From: Epiperipatus broadwayi
Lineage: Eukaryota > Onychophora > Udeonychophora > Euonychophora > Peripatidae
DNA length: 64,000 nucleotides
Assembly: GCA_028023455.1 (NCBI GenBank)
Contig: JAQFVV010006428.1
Coordinates: 1,471,501-1,535,500 of the forward strand
Reading direction: 5' to 3'
Position numbers and translations under genes: made by a program. Under the pieces are notes generated by a model, which had not been told where the DNA came from, did no database searches, and was given only the letters and a program-made list of their open reading frames with translations. Below are positions 36,562 through 47,429 of the stretch, one piece after another. Numbering within the stretch: the first letter of the stretch is position 1; each line of letters begins with the position of its first letter.

Positions 36562-36664
36562 TGTTTTTTTTTTCATGTGTCATAGCATCAGCCAGGAAGC
36601 GAACCCGCAACCTGGGCAACTGCTTGTAAGGCAGTCGCGCTGACCTCTCGACCACCAATGCTTG
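36562..36664 (-). mobile_element. tRNA-derived SINE (best copy)
   Basis: Minus strand begins TCAAGCATTGGTGG and shows a tRNA-like head: A box TGGTCGAGAGG, an anticodon stem GACTGC/GCAGTT with loop CTTACAA, and B box GGTTCGCTTCC. The acceptor stem GCATTGG pairs with CTGATGC using wobbles. The T stem is not paired, so this is not a working tRNA. It is followed by a conserved trailer TATGACACATG and an A-tract (T-tract 36563-36573 on the plus strand). Copies at 51742-51846 and 13099-13182 share both the head and the trailer, showing a retroposed family. Confidence 0.8.
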
Positions 36665-38788
36665 ATACCTTTATTGTTCATTATTTATTAACTCTTTGCA
36701 ATTATTATTCTGTAAAATTGTTTGACAAGTAGTTGTTGTGTGTATCATTCACTGTATTATTGTGATTTAATCATTTTACTGTTCATTCTACTCTGAAAAT
36801 TACACTTTTTGCTCATTACCCATTAACTTTGAAATTATTATGCCTCCAAATTATTTAAGATGGCTGCTGTGAGTGCCACTCCTCACTGTTATAAGGACCA
36901 ACTGCTAAAAATAAATATACCAACCTCACTAGATGCAGTCTTCTCTAGTATACATGGCTAGGTTTCCCAAAAAGATACTTTCTATAAGCATTAATTTCAT
37001 TCTCCAGCATGATCTAAATTCTTAGAACAGCTGACCTTTTGAAATTGTCAACTATCAACTTCTTCACTGAAACATATCTCAATTAATTTGTAACCAACCA
37101 AAACCACAGAAATAGACAAAAAATTAAGATTCCACTACATTCGGACTAAGGGTAACAATATGAACCCTATTTTGTATTTCAGTAATATGATGCATTAGTA
37201 TACATACTTGTATATCTGTTATTTAATTTATTGATAACACAATTTTGTATGGATATTATTACTTCATTCCTTGTATGGATGTGTTAATAGCATTATTTAT
37301 TATGTTTTAAGAATATTTTCTGAATTTTGATACTTACTGTTTTATGAGTACTTATTACATACTTTTTTTATTTCATTACTGTTTTGACAGTTCACAAATA
37401 ATTAAATTGCTAGATTCCCCCCCTTTCTTCTCAAGTATTATAAATCTAAATGTTTTTTTAAGAAAATGAAATTAGACTTTTAAGTATTAAAATCAAATAT
37501 GAATTAACATCCTTTTAAAATAAGTTCTTAATAATGTTTTAAAATTGATCTTTTAAAATGCATTTTCTCAAATAGTGTTGTGTATTTTATTAAAACTGCC
37601 AGACACCTTGTGGATAATATTTATTATCATGTACAAATGAAAGTAATGTCTTGCTTGTATGAGTGGCATAATCAATCCATTTATAAATACCACTTATTTA
37701 TTTACTTAACCTTTGGTCAGCTACCTTTTTCTCAGGCTTATTTTATATATTTTTTAATCTGGATCATCTATTACTTGAATTGTAGTCTTTGCTACTCTTG
37801 CATATGTAAGGCTTTAGAACAATTTCCCATGCCTTTTGTATAACAATTGCTATATAATAGTGAAGCCTTGGTAACCTTTGATCAACCATGTTTCTATTAG
37901 GCTCATGATTATATATCTCTTTTAACCTGGCCTTCATTATTCTTCCATTGTTAAGCTTAGAAACAACTTCCCATGCCTTTTTATATTTGTCACTTATGTT
38001 TATCTTTGGTTAGAAATGACCCTTATTATTTTCAGCACCTTTTTCTAGTGGTATGGGTCTGGCCACACATTGAGACTTTAGTGTATACGCACGAGTTGAT
38101 AGCATAATAAATATACAAATATTTAAATGATAATATAGAATGTTTTGGCAAAGTTTATATATAATCAATCATAAGAGGACCATTTCTTCAAGACTATTTC
38201 AGTATTGTCATGTAAATGGAGAAAATAATAAATTAACTGTCAAGGCTCTCCATTGATGTTATGATACTCAGTTTGTTTTATTACTTAATAAACACTGTTA
38301 TTAATATTTCAATTTGTCTGCCTTTTGTTTGCTGTAGTTTGTCAATTGTTTGCTAGAATAAAAATCTCTCCCCCTGATCTAGTGGCAATAATTTACTCAT
38401 ATTAAGGAATAGATTTATCACCGTTAGTTAATGCCTAGTCATCTAAAATAAATTCTGACATATTTACTTGGCTGGTCAGTATATTATTCCCCATAAAACA
38501 CACCTTAGGAATAAATTTACTGAAACATAACAATATGCTATCACATCCAGGTAGACTCTTGGTATATACAGCAGTTTTACAATATACAAATTATGAATTA
38601 TTAGAAGAGTTTCTTAAATTGAATATTAGGAAGACAATCATACCGAAAATGCTGAATGGTAATAATAAATGTGTTTTTATATAGTCACCCCTAGTTTGCA
38701 ATTGTTGGTTAAGACATAAAATCAAAATGTAACAATGAATTTATACTATATTTAAGATTAAATTATTTAAAATAATGAATTTAAATAC
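36665..38788. other. AT-rich intronic DNA
   Basis: No gene or repeat recognised. Two loosely similar stretches near 37725-37830 and 37930-38000 (TTCCCATGCCTTTT with preceding text) suggest an old local duplication. The exon expected between 38789 and 33813 was not found here. Confidence 0.35.
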
Positions 38789-38823
38789 CTTTCAGGATTT
38801 TTTTTGGCTTCCTTAAAACGATC
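38789..38823 (-). CDS. Candidate 35-bp exon
   Basis: Minus-strand exon between TTTATTTTTCAG (AG at 38824-38825) and GTATTT (38783-38788). It reads DRFKEAKKNPE in phase 0, continuing directly from exon 41833-41886 (ending SWIY), and leaves phase 2. The acceptor is strong and the donor acceptable. The next exon found (33813) starts in phase 0, so an exon is missing or the shorter 33721-33760 form is used. Confidence 0.5.
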
Positions 38824-38934
38824 CTGAAAAATAAAGCATTTTTATCAATATCAGAAATCTATCACACAAACACTCGTGTAAAGTAAACAATAAGATTCAC
38901 CACTCTCTATCTTACCACAGAGACAAAAATTACT

Positions 38935-39005
38935 ATACAGTAGTGCCACTCAGGGCAAGCCAGAGTAATTAATTTGACACTATAATATGGAGAGTTTTGC
39001 CTCTG
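38935..39005. mobile_element. Short internally deleted foldback element
   Basis: CTATACAGTAGTGCCACTC and GGCAAGCCAGAGTAATTAAT, then directly ATATGGAGAGTTTTGCCTCTG: only the two outer ends of the family remain, joined in the middle. The termini AGAGACAAAA and TTTTGCCTCTG are inverted repeats. Confidence 0.7.
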
Positions 39006-40167
39006 TGCTAACAACTTGTGTAAAAATAAAAAAATACTGCAATAATGTCTAATAAATCATTCATAACATAATCAGTTTTTATGAATACTATATAGCAATA
39101 ATAAAATGCTCATTTCCATCTCATAAACAAATTATCGTTAAATTGTCTTCAATGATGTATCAGAAACTGTTCCTCCTAAATATCTATCCAAATTAAAAAT
39201 GTGAATTGTTAATAATATATAATTATATTTGGACTGTTTATTGTTTGAAAGTTTTTAAAACATTGAAATATAATAAGTACCATCTAGCTACTACTTTGTA
39301 GATCATGAGATACAAACTTTATTATTCATAGAAGCAGCAAATAAGTGCATAGCTAGCTAGTATCTTACAAAAATGTCTTAAGAGTTATATGCCAACTGGA
39401 GGCCCCACAGATCATTTGGACAAAGATATAATAGTAAATATCAATTCATGTAACAAAAAGCTTTTAAAAATAAAATGAATATGATTATTTTACTATGTAA
39501 GAGTCAAATGGCCACAAATCAATAATCACATCTAGGATCCATTACCTAATAAGAGTCACACTGGCTAATATTATTAAAAGTCAAATGACATTTAACTTGG
39601 TATATATAATTACTTTGAAATCTATAAAAATAAATGTTCAACCATTGGTTATATAGAGTTTTCTAAATCCATTATTCCCAAAGCCACTGATATAATTATG
39701 CAAACACTTATCAGACTACTTACTTATTATTTTTTTCAAATCATTATACTTAAGTACATTCTTGAAAGTGAATATAAATTCAAAGGATTTGGAACAGTGG
39801 TTGAATGGCACATGAGTTCATGATCCAAGGACCTCAGCCCAAACTGTAATCAAGCGTTTATATGAATTGTGATGAATAAAATAACCTTTACTATGGAACA
39901 AAAAAATAAAATGTTTTCAAATGAAATGTAGAAAATTCATAATTATTTAATGCATTAAATAAGAAAGCATCACATGGCATTCCAAGATTTACATTAAGCA
40001 TCAATAAATCAACCTAGCAATCAATACATACTAGAATATAATTGAAGTCAAAAGGGTAGCCTGGAATTACTGTCTTGTGTTCAATGGATAAAATAAATTA
40101 TTGTTATTAATCATCATTTATTTCAAATTATTCTACTAACATAAATGGTGCTGTTTTTTCACAATAC

Positions 40168-40882
40168 CACATGATCACCATATTACTAGCACAAAATTGT
40201 TGTAAACAAAGGCAAAACTCTCCATACATTACATTAGTGCCACCCTGTGCCAACCAGAGTAATCAATGGATGCCAGAAGGCTTGTGCATAAAATCCCTAT
40301 CTAGTGCCTACTCATCCAATATCCCCAGACTAGTTTCTGACTTGTGGCCATCATCAGTGAGGAGCCTTGGATCTGAGAGCACTGCACCTAGATCTTAGGA
40401 TCTAATGCAACCCTCCAGCAGCCACCTTTTAACTCTACTTTACTACAAAACTATGAGAATGAAATTGAAAACACAATAATATTTTCAATCTAAGCTCAAT
40501 AGCTTTATAGTCATATGGGTCTGAACTCAATTCAGTACTCATATATTTTGGTGTCTTTGGCTCTTAAACAACCATAGCCACCACTATCTTATTAGGCAGG
40601 ATTGGTGTTAAACCACTAAACATCACATGATCACCATCTTACTAGTAGTAAAGAAGAGTTAAAATGTGGCTGTTGGAGGGTTGCATTAGATCCTAAGATC
40701 TAGGTGCAGTGCTCTAAGATCCAAGGCTCCTCAGTGATGATGGCCACATGTCAGAAACTAGTCTGGGGATATTGTATGAGTAGGCAATAGATAGGGATTT
40801 TATGCACAAGCCTTCTGGCATCCATTGATTACTCTGGTCGGCACAGGGTGGCACTAATGTATGGAGAGTTTTGCCTTTGTTT
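40168..40882. mobile_element. Foldback element with ~235-bp inverted arms
   Basis: The left arm, 40204-40437, and right arm, 40650-40882, are nearly perfect inverted copies. The outer sequences are AAACAAAGGCAAAACTCTCC and its complement. Shared landmarks include CACCCTGTGCCAACCAGAG and CTAGATCTTAGGATCTAATG. The unique middle (40440-40650) holds TATAGTCATATGGGTCTGAA, related to the 6.9 kb hairpin. The sequence CACATGATCACCATATTACTAG lies just outside the left arm (40168) and a near copy (40624) just inside the right arm. No transposase is encoded, so this is a non-autonomous element. Confidence 0.9.
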
Positions 40883-41832
40883 TTCCACAATACCTACAAA
40901 ATTTTATATTCTTCTTTTAATTAATTTAAGACACATAAAAATATGCAGTTAAAGTTTAATAATATTTGCCTTTTTCCAAAAAAAAAAAGTTTTGATTTCT
41001 TTTTAACAAAAATACTTTCCTAATATTTACACTCATTGCAATAACAAAATGAATACAAAAACTTAAAAGTTAAATGAAAAAAATATATTTATACACACAT
41101 ATTAACGATGAAAATCTTAATATTTCATTACAGTGAATTTTAAAGACATCTTTATTATAAAATTTATTAACTCAGTCCTTTCACTAAAGAACAAATTATA
41201 TGATAAATTGAAAAACAATCATCAAATGGATTTTATATTTGATAATGTTTCTAAGTTCGTACTTGTTGAAATCCAAATAATACTGTGATAAATAAATTCT
41301 TCAACGTAATGTCAACTAACAAAGATACAGCATTCTGGGACATTTTTACTTAAGTCAAATTTCAATGCAGTCAACACTTACACAATCCCAATATTGATAA
41401 CAATCAACAATTTCAAACTGTTGTCAAGGTGAAATTCTAATAGAATCCAATCTTTATCTATGGTCCAATATATTTGTATAGAAACTAAAGATTGCAACTT
41501 GACCACAGAAATTGAAACGATATAAAGAAGTTTAAATAAACCTTAAAAAGGTAAATATAAACTATTCTGAATGTAGACTAATAACTTATCATTTATAACA
41601 TCACAAACTGCAATTTTAAATTTCCAATTGCACTCAAAATTTATTTATTAAAATTATATTTTAATAAATAAACAAAATTATATTTCAATAAAGAAACAAA
41701 CCATAAATAATACAGAAACATCTACAAATTTATTAATTAAAAAAAACACAATGAGAAAAAAAAATTAAAATTGTATGTTAAATTATTAATATGCTAATAT
41801 TAAAGACAAAAATAAAATAAAAATAATCTTAC

Positions 41833-41886
41833 GTAAATCCAAGACACAATACTATTTGTTAATCCTTCGGGGATTACTTGTCCTTC
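41833..41886 (-). CDS. Candidate 54-bp second exon
   Basis: Minus-strand exon between TTTTTATAG (AG at 41887-41888) and GTAAGATT (41825-41832), phase 0 at both ends. It reads EGQVIPEGLTNSIVSWIY, 18 codons with GC content above the flanks. It can be preceded directly by the ATG-ending exon at 46095 and followed in frame by 38789-38823. The fold is not recognised. Confidence 0.6.
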
Positions 41887-41888
41887 CT

Positions 41889-44500
41889 ATAAAAATACAT
41901 TTCAAACAAATAATAAACTCCAATTATTTAATGTACAATAATTAATGTTAACTATAAATGTATATTAAAATAAAATTAAACCTGTAAAATATTATTAAGA
42001 AGTTATGTTTTATTAAAAATTCAAATGCAAAACTAAATTTATTAGGAAATTTGAAATACACAGGACTAATTGCTTAACTTCAAAAACATTTTCTAAAGTT
42101 AAAGAAGTTGCAAAGAATAAAAAGTAAAAGTACCAATGAACCAATTTATTCAATATCAAATTCCAGTAAAGTGAATACTAAAATAATAGAAATACAAAAT
42201 ACTTATACTTACTGTGTATATAATTATTAAAAATTGTGCCACAATATAACACTGCTATGTTATGTTGTGATCAGTTTTAAATTTTTAGTGAGACATGGTA
42301 AATTAATCCCCAACTGTATCTTAACACCATTGACAGAGACTAACTAATCTAGCAGTTACAATAACCTTCAATCACTCTATTATGATTTACCTAAAGAATT
42401 TAAATACTAACACTTTTGAGGGCAATAATTGATAAATAAAATATAGACAGCTGCCATTATACTGTGCTTTAGTGAAATTTCATAGATTACAAATTAAAAT
42501 ATATACTAGCAAGGCATTAACAGATAACTGAACTATTATAACACCCAAATTGTCTATTTCAATCTAGTAGCTACGCAGATTGTATAAAATAATACCAACA
42601 CCTCTGATAGATTTATCACATTTATTAATATAATAAAGAATTGAAGTTTATACCAAAAACTATTTGTATTCTATAATGGGTGGAATGATAAAAGAAATAG
42701 ATTTAAAGATATAATGAATATTTCTTAAGAACAAAATCATAAAGTCCTTTGACTGATGCGAATAGATTCCAGAGACACAATAAAATTTAAAACAAACTAA
42801 TATTTAACTTCATAAATTATAAACATCTTGAAAGATAATTGTTTTGTCCAGAAGAATTACAAAGTACCTGGCCATCCAAAAAAGGGTAGTTGTGATGTTT
42901 TTATGCAAAGAAATAATTAGACTATAAGAATATAATATGTCTTCTCAGCACATAAAATTTCTACTACAGTTTTATGCAGTTCAGATAGGACTGTAATATA
43001 TTCAAAGCCATGGAGCCAGTCGGTAGCTGAGTATATATGTTGTGGAATAAAAAAACTAAGCACAAAGTTTAGTAAAACTTCAAGTGTTTATTTACTCTGA
43101 AATAGTAAGGTAGTTAGTTCACATATTCTTGGCTAGAGCACTTCTTTACTTCCAAAACATATTTACAATTCTAGTTTAATTTTTCAATACTTTACTTTTG
43201 TTGCAATTCAGCTCTTGAGCAATTTCCTGCACTTTACGTGATTAGGCAATACTCTCTGGTACTTTGACACCATTAGGTTTCTTCTTTTGCACTGATTGAC
43301 AACTCTGCTTAATTCTTCTGCAGGCTCTTTTATTACTATTGGATAATATGCTAATGTAACTTTCATCAACATGCAAATTAGCCTGTAGCTATTTGCATTT
43401 TTCTCTTCATAACTAATTAGAAATTTTATTTCTAGAATATTTTAGCATTGATACAAACAGCTTGCACACACACCTGTATTTATCTTTAATAAATGTAATA
43501 AATATATATCCATGTGTGTACACAGTAGAATGTTTTGACAATAACCAGAGTGAAAATAATAGTTGATCCTACCATGTGATTTTCTTCTGGTTATCTAGTC
43601 CAATTATTATGTTCACAATCTCAACATTTAAACATATACACTGTGTATACACATAAATATATTTTTATGGAAGTAATATAATTTTCTTTTTTTATATAAT
43701 GATTTCTACTTTAACATATCATACCATTTACAACTTTCTTAAACACTTTATCAGTACTCTTTATTTATATCAAAACTAATAGTTTCTACTATCCTGCAGT
43801 GATCATCAGAGGTATAATATTCAAATATATAATTACAGAATTAATACACTTATACAAATATTCATATACATAATTAAATACACAAAATAAATAAAATAAG
43901 TATACATTTTAACCTGACCATTATAAATAATCATTTCCCATTTTATTATTTCTTATGTATATAGTTACCAGAATGCATTCTCTTTTTAAATTTAACAACC
44001 GATTTATTAATATTTTTTTTAAATTTAACAACACATATTCGGTAGATAATAGGCCCTCGAAACTACATTTAACAAAATTCGGGCAGCTATCTTGGTTTAC
44101 TTGAAAGCCCACAAGTACCAAATTACGTTATAAATTACTACACTGTACAGGCTAAAATTACGATAAATCGGGAATTGTCTACCATAAACAGGAATTTTAT
44201 AAACTTTTCATACTAATTAAGACATGAATCTTATATATCTGGTAAACATGAATTTGCCAGATCAGGATAAAATTCAAATTTTTTTTTTTGGAAGTAATTC
44301 GCAAGAATGGCGTCAGAAGAGTGTCCTAAAAACAAATTCCTGTAGGTTAGGATTTGAATAAAGTATTGCTGGTCCTACACTAATATTTGAGCTTGCGTTT
44401 AGCCCTAATCCACATATTTTCCACATTTAGTGTGTGATGTATAACGACAGAGTGCATATATATATATACCATTACGGATTGTGTTTGGTAGGATAAATAT
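41889..44500. other. AT-rich intronic DNA
   Basis: Presumed first intron of the minus-strand gene. No gene recognised, only simple A/T-rich sequence. Confidence 0.35.
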
Positions 44501-44504
44501 TAGG

Positions 44505-44625
44505 TGCTGATTTAGTATGCGCTCACGGCCGCCATTTTGAATTACAAGAACCACCCAAACCATGCTGAAACATCCAACCGATAAATGACATCACTCAAAA
44601 TGGCCATTTTCGTAAGGAAAAAAAA
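44505..44625. promoter_or_regulatory. CpG-bearing block with YY1-type motif
   Basis: GCCGCCATTTTG (44528-44539) is the complement of the CAAAATGGCGGC motif found at many promoters. ATGACATCACTC and AAAATGGCCATTTT follow. However, the stretch from GTGCTGATTTAGTATGCG (about 44503) has a weaker relative at about 48701 (GTGCTAATTTAGTATGCG), so it may be part of a repeat family rather than a host promoter. Confidence 0.3.
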
Positions 44626-44653
44626 AACAAAAATCGGAATTTTCATATTAGTC

Positions 44654-44842
44654 AATCACGTGATTAAAATGGTAAAACATAAAAATCTTAATTTACATTA
44701 AAAAATCACGTGATTAAAATATTAAAACACAAAAATCACAATTTTCATAAAAAAATCACGTGATTAAAATATTAAAACACAAAAATAGCAATTTTAATAA
44801 ATAAAAAAAATCACGTGATTAAAATATTAAAACACAAAATCG
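44654..44842 (+). repeat. ~50-bp tandem repeat with CACGTG core
   Basis: Four units beginning AATCACGTGATTAAAAT at 44654, 44703, 44752 and 44808, each continuing TTAAAACACAAAAAT. TCACGTGA is a perfect palindrome with an E-box core, repeated at each unit. Confidence 0.9.
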
Positions 44843-45004
44843 TATATGCCAAAAGATTATAACTTATAAAATCTGAATGCTAAAAATGGTAAAAAATAAT
44901 GATGAAAAGATTTTAAGCAATAAATATATTTTCATTCACTCATAAGAAATGGAATCGAGAAAAAGGCGGTAAAGATCTTGAATACACGTTATCTACATCA
45001 ATCT

Positions 45005-45345
45005 TTTAAAAAAAAATCATAAATGCTATAAATCCAAGCATTGATAGCAAATTTCAAACGCTATAAATCTGAGCTGAATAGCAAACAACTCAACAAAATT
45101 AAAAATGCTATAAACCTAAGCATTGTAATAGCAAATCTCAAAAATTAGAAATGCTATAAATCCAACGCATTGTAATAGCAAATCTCACACAAAATCAAAA
45201 ATGCTATAAATCCAAGCATTGATAGCAAATCTCAAAAAATTAAAAACACTATAAATCTAAGCATTGTAATAGTAAATCTCAAAAAATCAAAAACACTATA
45301 AATCCAAGCATTGTAATAGTAAATCTCAAAAAATTAACGTATCTT
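45005..45345 (+). repeat. ~48-bp minisatellite
   Basis: About seven units of AATGCTATAAATCCAAGCAT, then TGTAATAGCAAATCTCAAAA, with small indels. A later isolated partial copy occurs at 45450-45480. No coding potential. Confidence 0.9.
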
Positions 45346-46094
45346 ACGGCCTTTAAAAATAAATCATAAATGCTATTTGCAAAAAGAAAGCTTATTCCTG
45401 TCTTCAACAGTATATATTAAATCAGTATTTTAAAAAACAATATTTAAAAACTATAATGCTATAAATCAGACATTGTAACGTAATATGAAGAAAGTGTTGA
45501 TAAACTGAAAAAAAGGCAGTTACCCCCAATATAAAGTGTAAAATAGAATTTAAAAAAGCGAACCAGATTTTCTTTTAGTGTTAAATTTTTCTATTATCCA
45601 GAGACTAGAACATTGTATATCCTTAAATATCAGACAGCTTTAATAGCAACTGTAAATAATAATTTTTCAAAATTACAATGTAAAGACAATATTATAACAA
45701 GCATTACGAAAAATGAATATAATTTTGAAAAACCGAAGTATTATCTATAAAGGAATTTTCGAGCCCTAAAATAAAACTTTCCTTATAGCATACAATGAAA
45801 TTAATGATAAAAGTTAACCAGGTTTTCTTTTTCACTGAATAAAACTAACTTTTTTTTATTAATGCAAGACTTGAATATTATATAAGTACTTCGCATTTTC
45901 AAGTATAACTTCATCTGAAATAATAGTTTAACAAAATGACAAAAAAAATATTAACACAATAATGAGAAGTTAAATAAAATTGTGAGAAACGCATTAAAGA
46001 TAAAACTATTTTTTTAAAAAGACAGTTTTTAATACAAAGTAAAATGAAATTAAGTCAGACTAATTAAAGGGCAAACCGCTATTTTTCGACTTAC

Positions 46095-46160
46095 CATGAG
46101 CTTATTATTTGCCTTACCTTCTCTAGTTTCTCTCAAAGTTAAAAGTATAGGCTAAGTGCA
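46095..46160 (-). CDS. Candidate first exon ending in the start codon
   Basis: On the minus strand the exon ends AAGCTC-ATG followed immediately by GTAAGTCG (46087-46094), a near-consensus donor. If ATG (46095-46097) is the start, the next codon begins exon 41833-41886 in phase 0, giving M then EGQVIPEG. An alternative donor, GTAAGGC at 46111-46117, would remove the ATG. The 5' end is not defined; CCAAT boxes lie 40-75 bases further upstream. The call rests on splice-site and phase logic. Confidence 0.4.
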
Positions 46161-46194
46161 CAGGGATTTCACATGCAAAATAAGTTACAATTTT

Positions 46195-46240
46195 AACCAA
46201 TCATTGGTTTGAAATCGCGGCTGCGCATAATTGGTAAGAG
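46195..46240 (-). promoter_or_regulatory. CCAAT-box promoter candidate
   Basis: Two CCAAT motifs read on the minus strand (complements at 46204-46208 and 46230-46234) and one on the plus strand (46197-46201), within a short CpG-containing stretch (GAAATCGCGGCTGCGC). Paired CCAAT boxes flanking a GC-richer core fit a TATA-less promoter. It sits at the right distance upstream of the candidate first exon. Confidence 0.4.
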
Positions 46241-46552
46241 CTGCAGAAATCTGATCTACGTTATTCTTATAATTATTTTATTTTCTCTATGATTTGTCTT
46301 TTTTGTAAAAAGAGATCTTCAATGGTTTTTTTTCCTCTTTATTTTTAACGGAAAACAATCACCGTAAAAATATTTAGTCGTAAAATGGAATCAGTTTCGG
46401 TATATTCTTTGAACGGCACTTGTTATTATTCCTGCAACGAAGAAAAGATCACATACTTGATAAAGTAATAATTTTGCGAACGTTAAATAAATCTTGCGAT
46501 TTGAATGTTATTTCTCGTCGAAAAACGTGTTTAGTTTCAAGTTATACTTATT

Positions 46553-47142
46553 ATATATAGAAATAAAACAAACAAACTCCTTTTTAAAACTTGCTTTTTA
46601 TATGACTATAATCATGAAAAAGAAATCCAACATTGCGACTATTTTATATAGTCCTTTTCAAGGCACACCACATATTCCAAAAAAATAATAAAAAATAAAT
46701 TAATTAAAAATTACAAAATATATTCATAACCCAAAATTTACCATATCTCACTCCCCTTTCATATTACAAACAATCACAACTTCCTTTTTTTAAAAATATA
46801 TATCCTTTAAAACATTTAATTAAAAACCTTTTTTTTTCACTTTTTCCATTACCATTCTATTTAATTCTGGTTTTATTTCATTAATGTACATACCCTTCCT
46901 TTATCATTCTTTCATTGTATGACTTAATATATTCCAAAGGCTTTATTTCAAAATCCTCATGCTTAAATTTATTCATGTGAATGTAAACAGCAGAATTTTT
47001 TTCACCTAAATGCTGTTTTAATCTAGTTTTTAATTTATTCTTACTAGTCCCAACATATGTCATTTCTACATTTTTTTTCTTTTTCATGATTATAGTCATA
47101 TAAAAAGCAAGTTTTAAAAAGAAGAGTTTGTTTATTTCTATA
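46553..47142 (-). mobile_element. Penelope-type fragment with ~70-bp inverted ends
   Basis: The left end, 46553-46626, and right end, 47078-47142, are inverted copies (ATATGACTATAATCATGAAA and its complement, plus the AACTTGCTTTTTA flank). Between them a minus-strand frame (46881-47099) reads EMTYVGTSKNKLKTRLKQHL, then VYIHMNKFKHEDFEIKPLE. YVG, the R..QH segment and the later H make a GIY-YIG endonuclease remnant as in Penelope-like elements. It lacks the reverse transcriptase. Confidence 0.7.
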
Positions 47143-47429
47143 TTGGATATTTATGAACTATTTTGAAAAGAAGAACTGTGTGATTAATATATTAAATTAT
47201 TATATTTATTAGACTAATATTGTGTTTACATTAAACTGAAATACAGCATGTACCTGGGTCAACATGCGTTAATGTATGAGACAACAGGAAAATTATTATT
47301 CACAAAATATATTAAATGTTCATAAGTCTATTATGTGTTTATAGTGAAGGGGTTAGAATGCTTTATATAATTAATCAGCTGGAGTTTGAAAAAGGTTCCA
47401 GGTCTCCTGGAACATGAAATTAGATGTCA

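Noticed and set aside
36585-36661. Functional tRNA gene on the minus strand
   Set aside because: The T stem is unpaired, and two other copies share the same defect plus a fixed trailer and an A-tail, so it is a SINE head.
40171-40398. 75-codon plus-strand open frame
   Set aside because: Falls entirely in the left arm of the foldback element, and the other family members do not keep it open.
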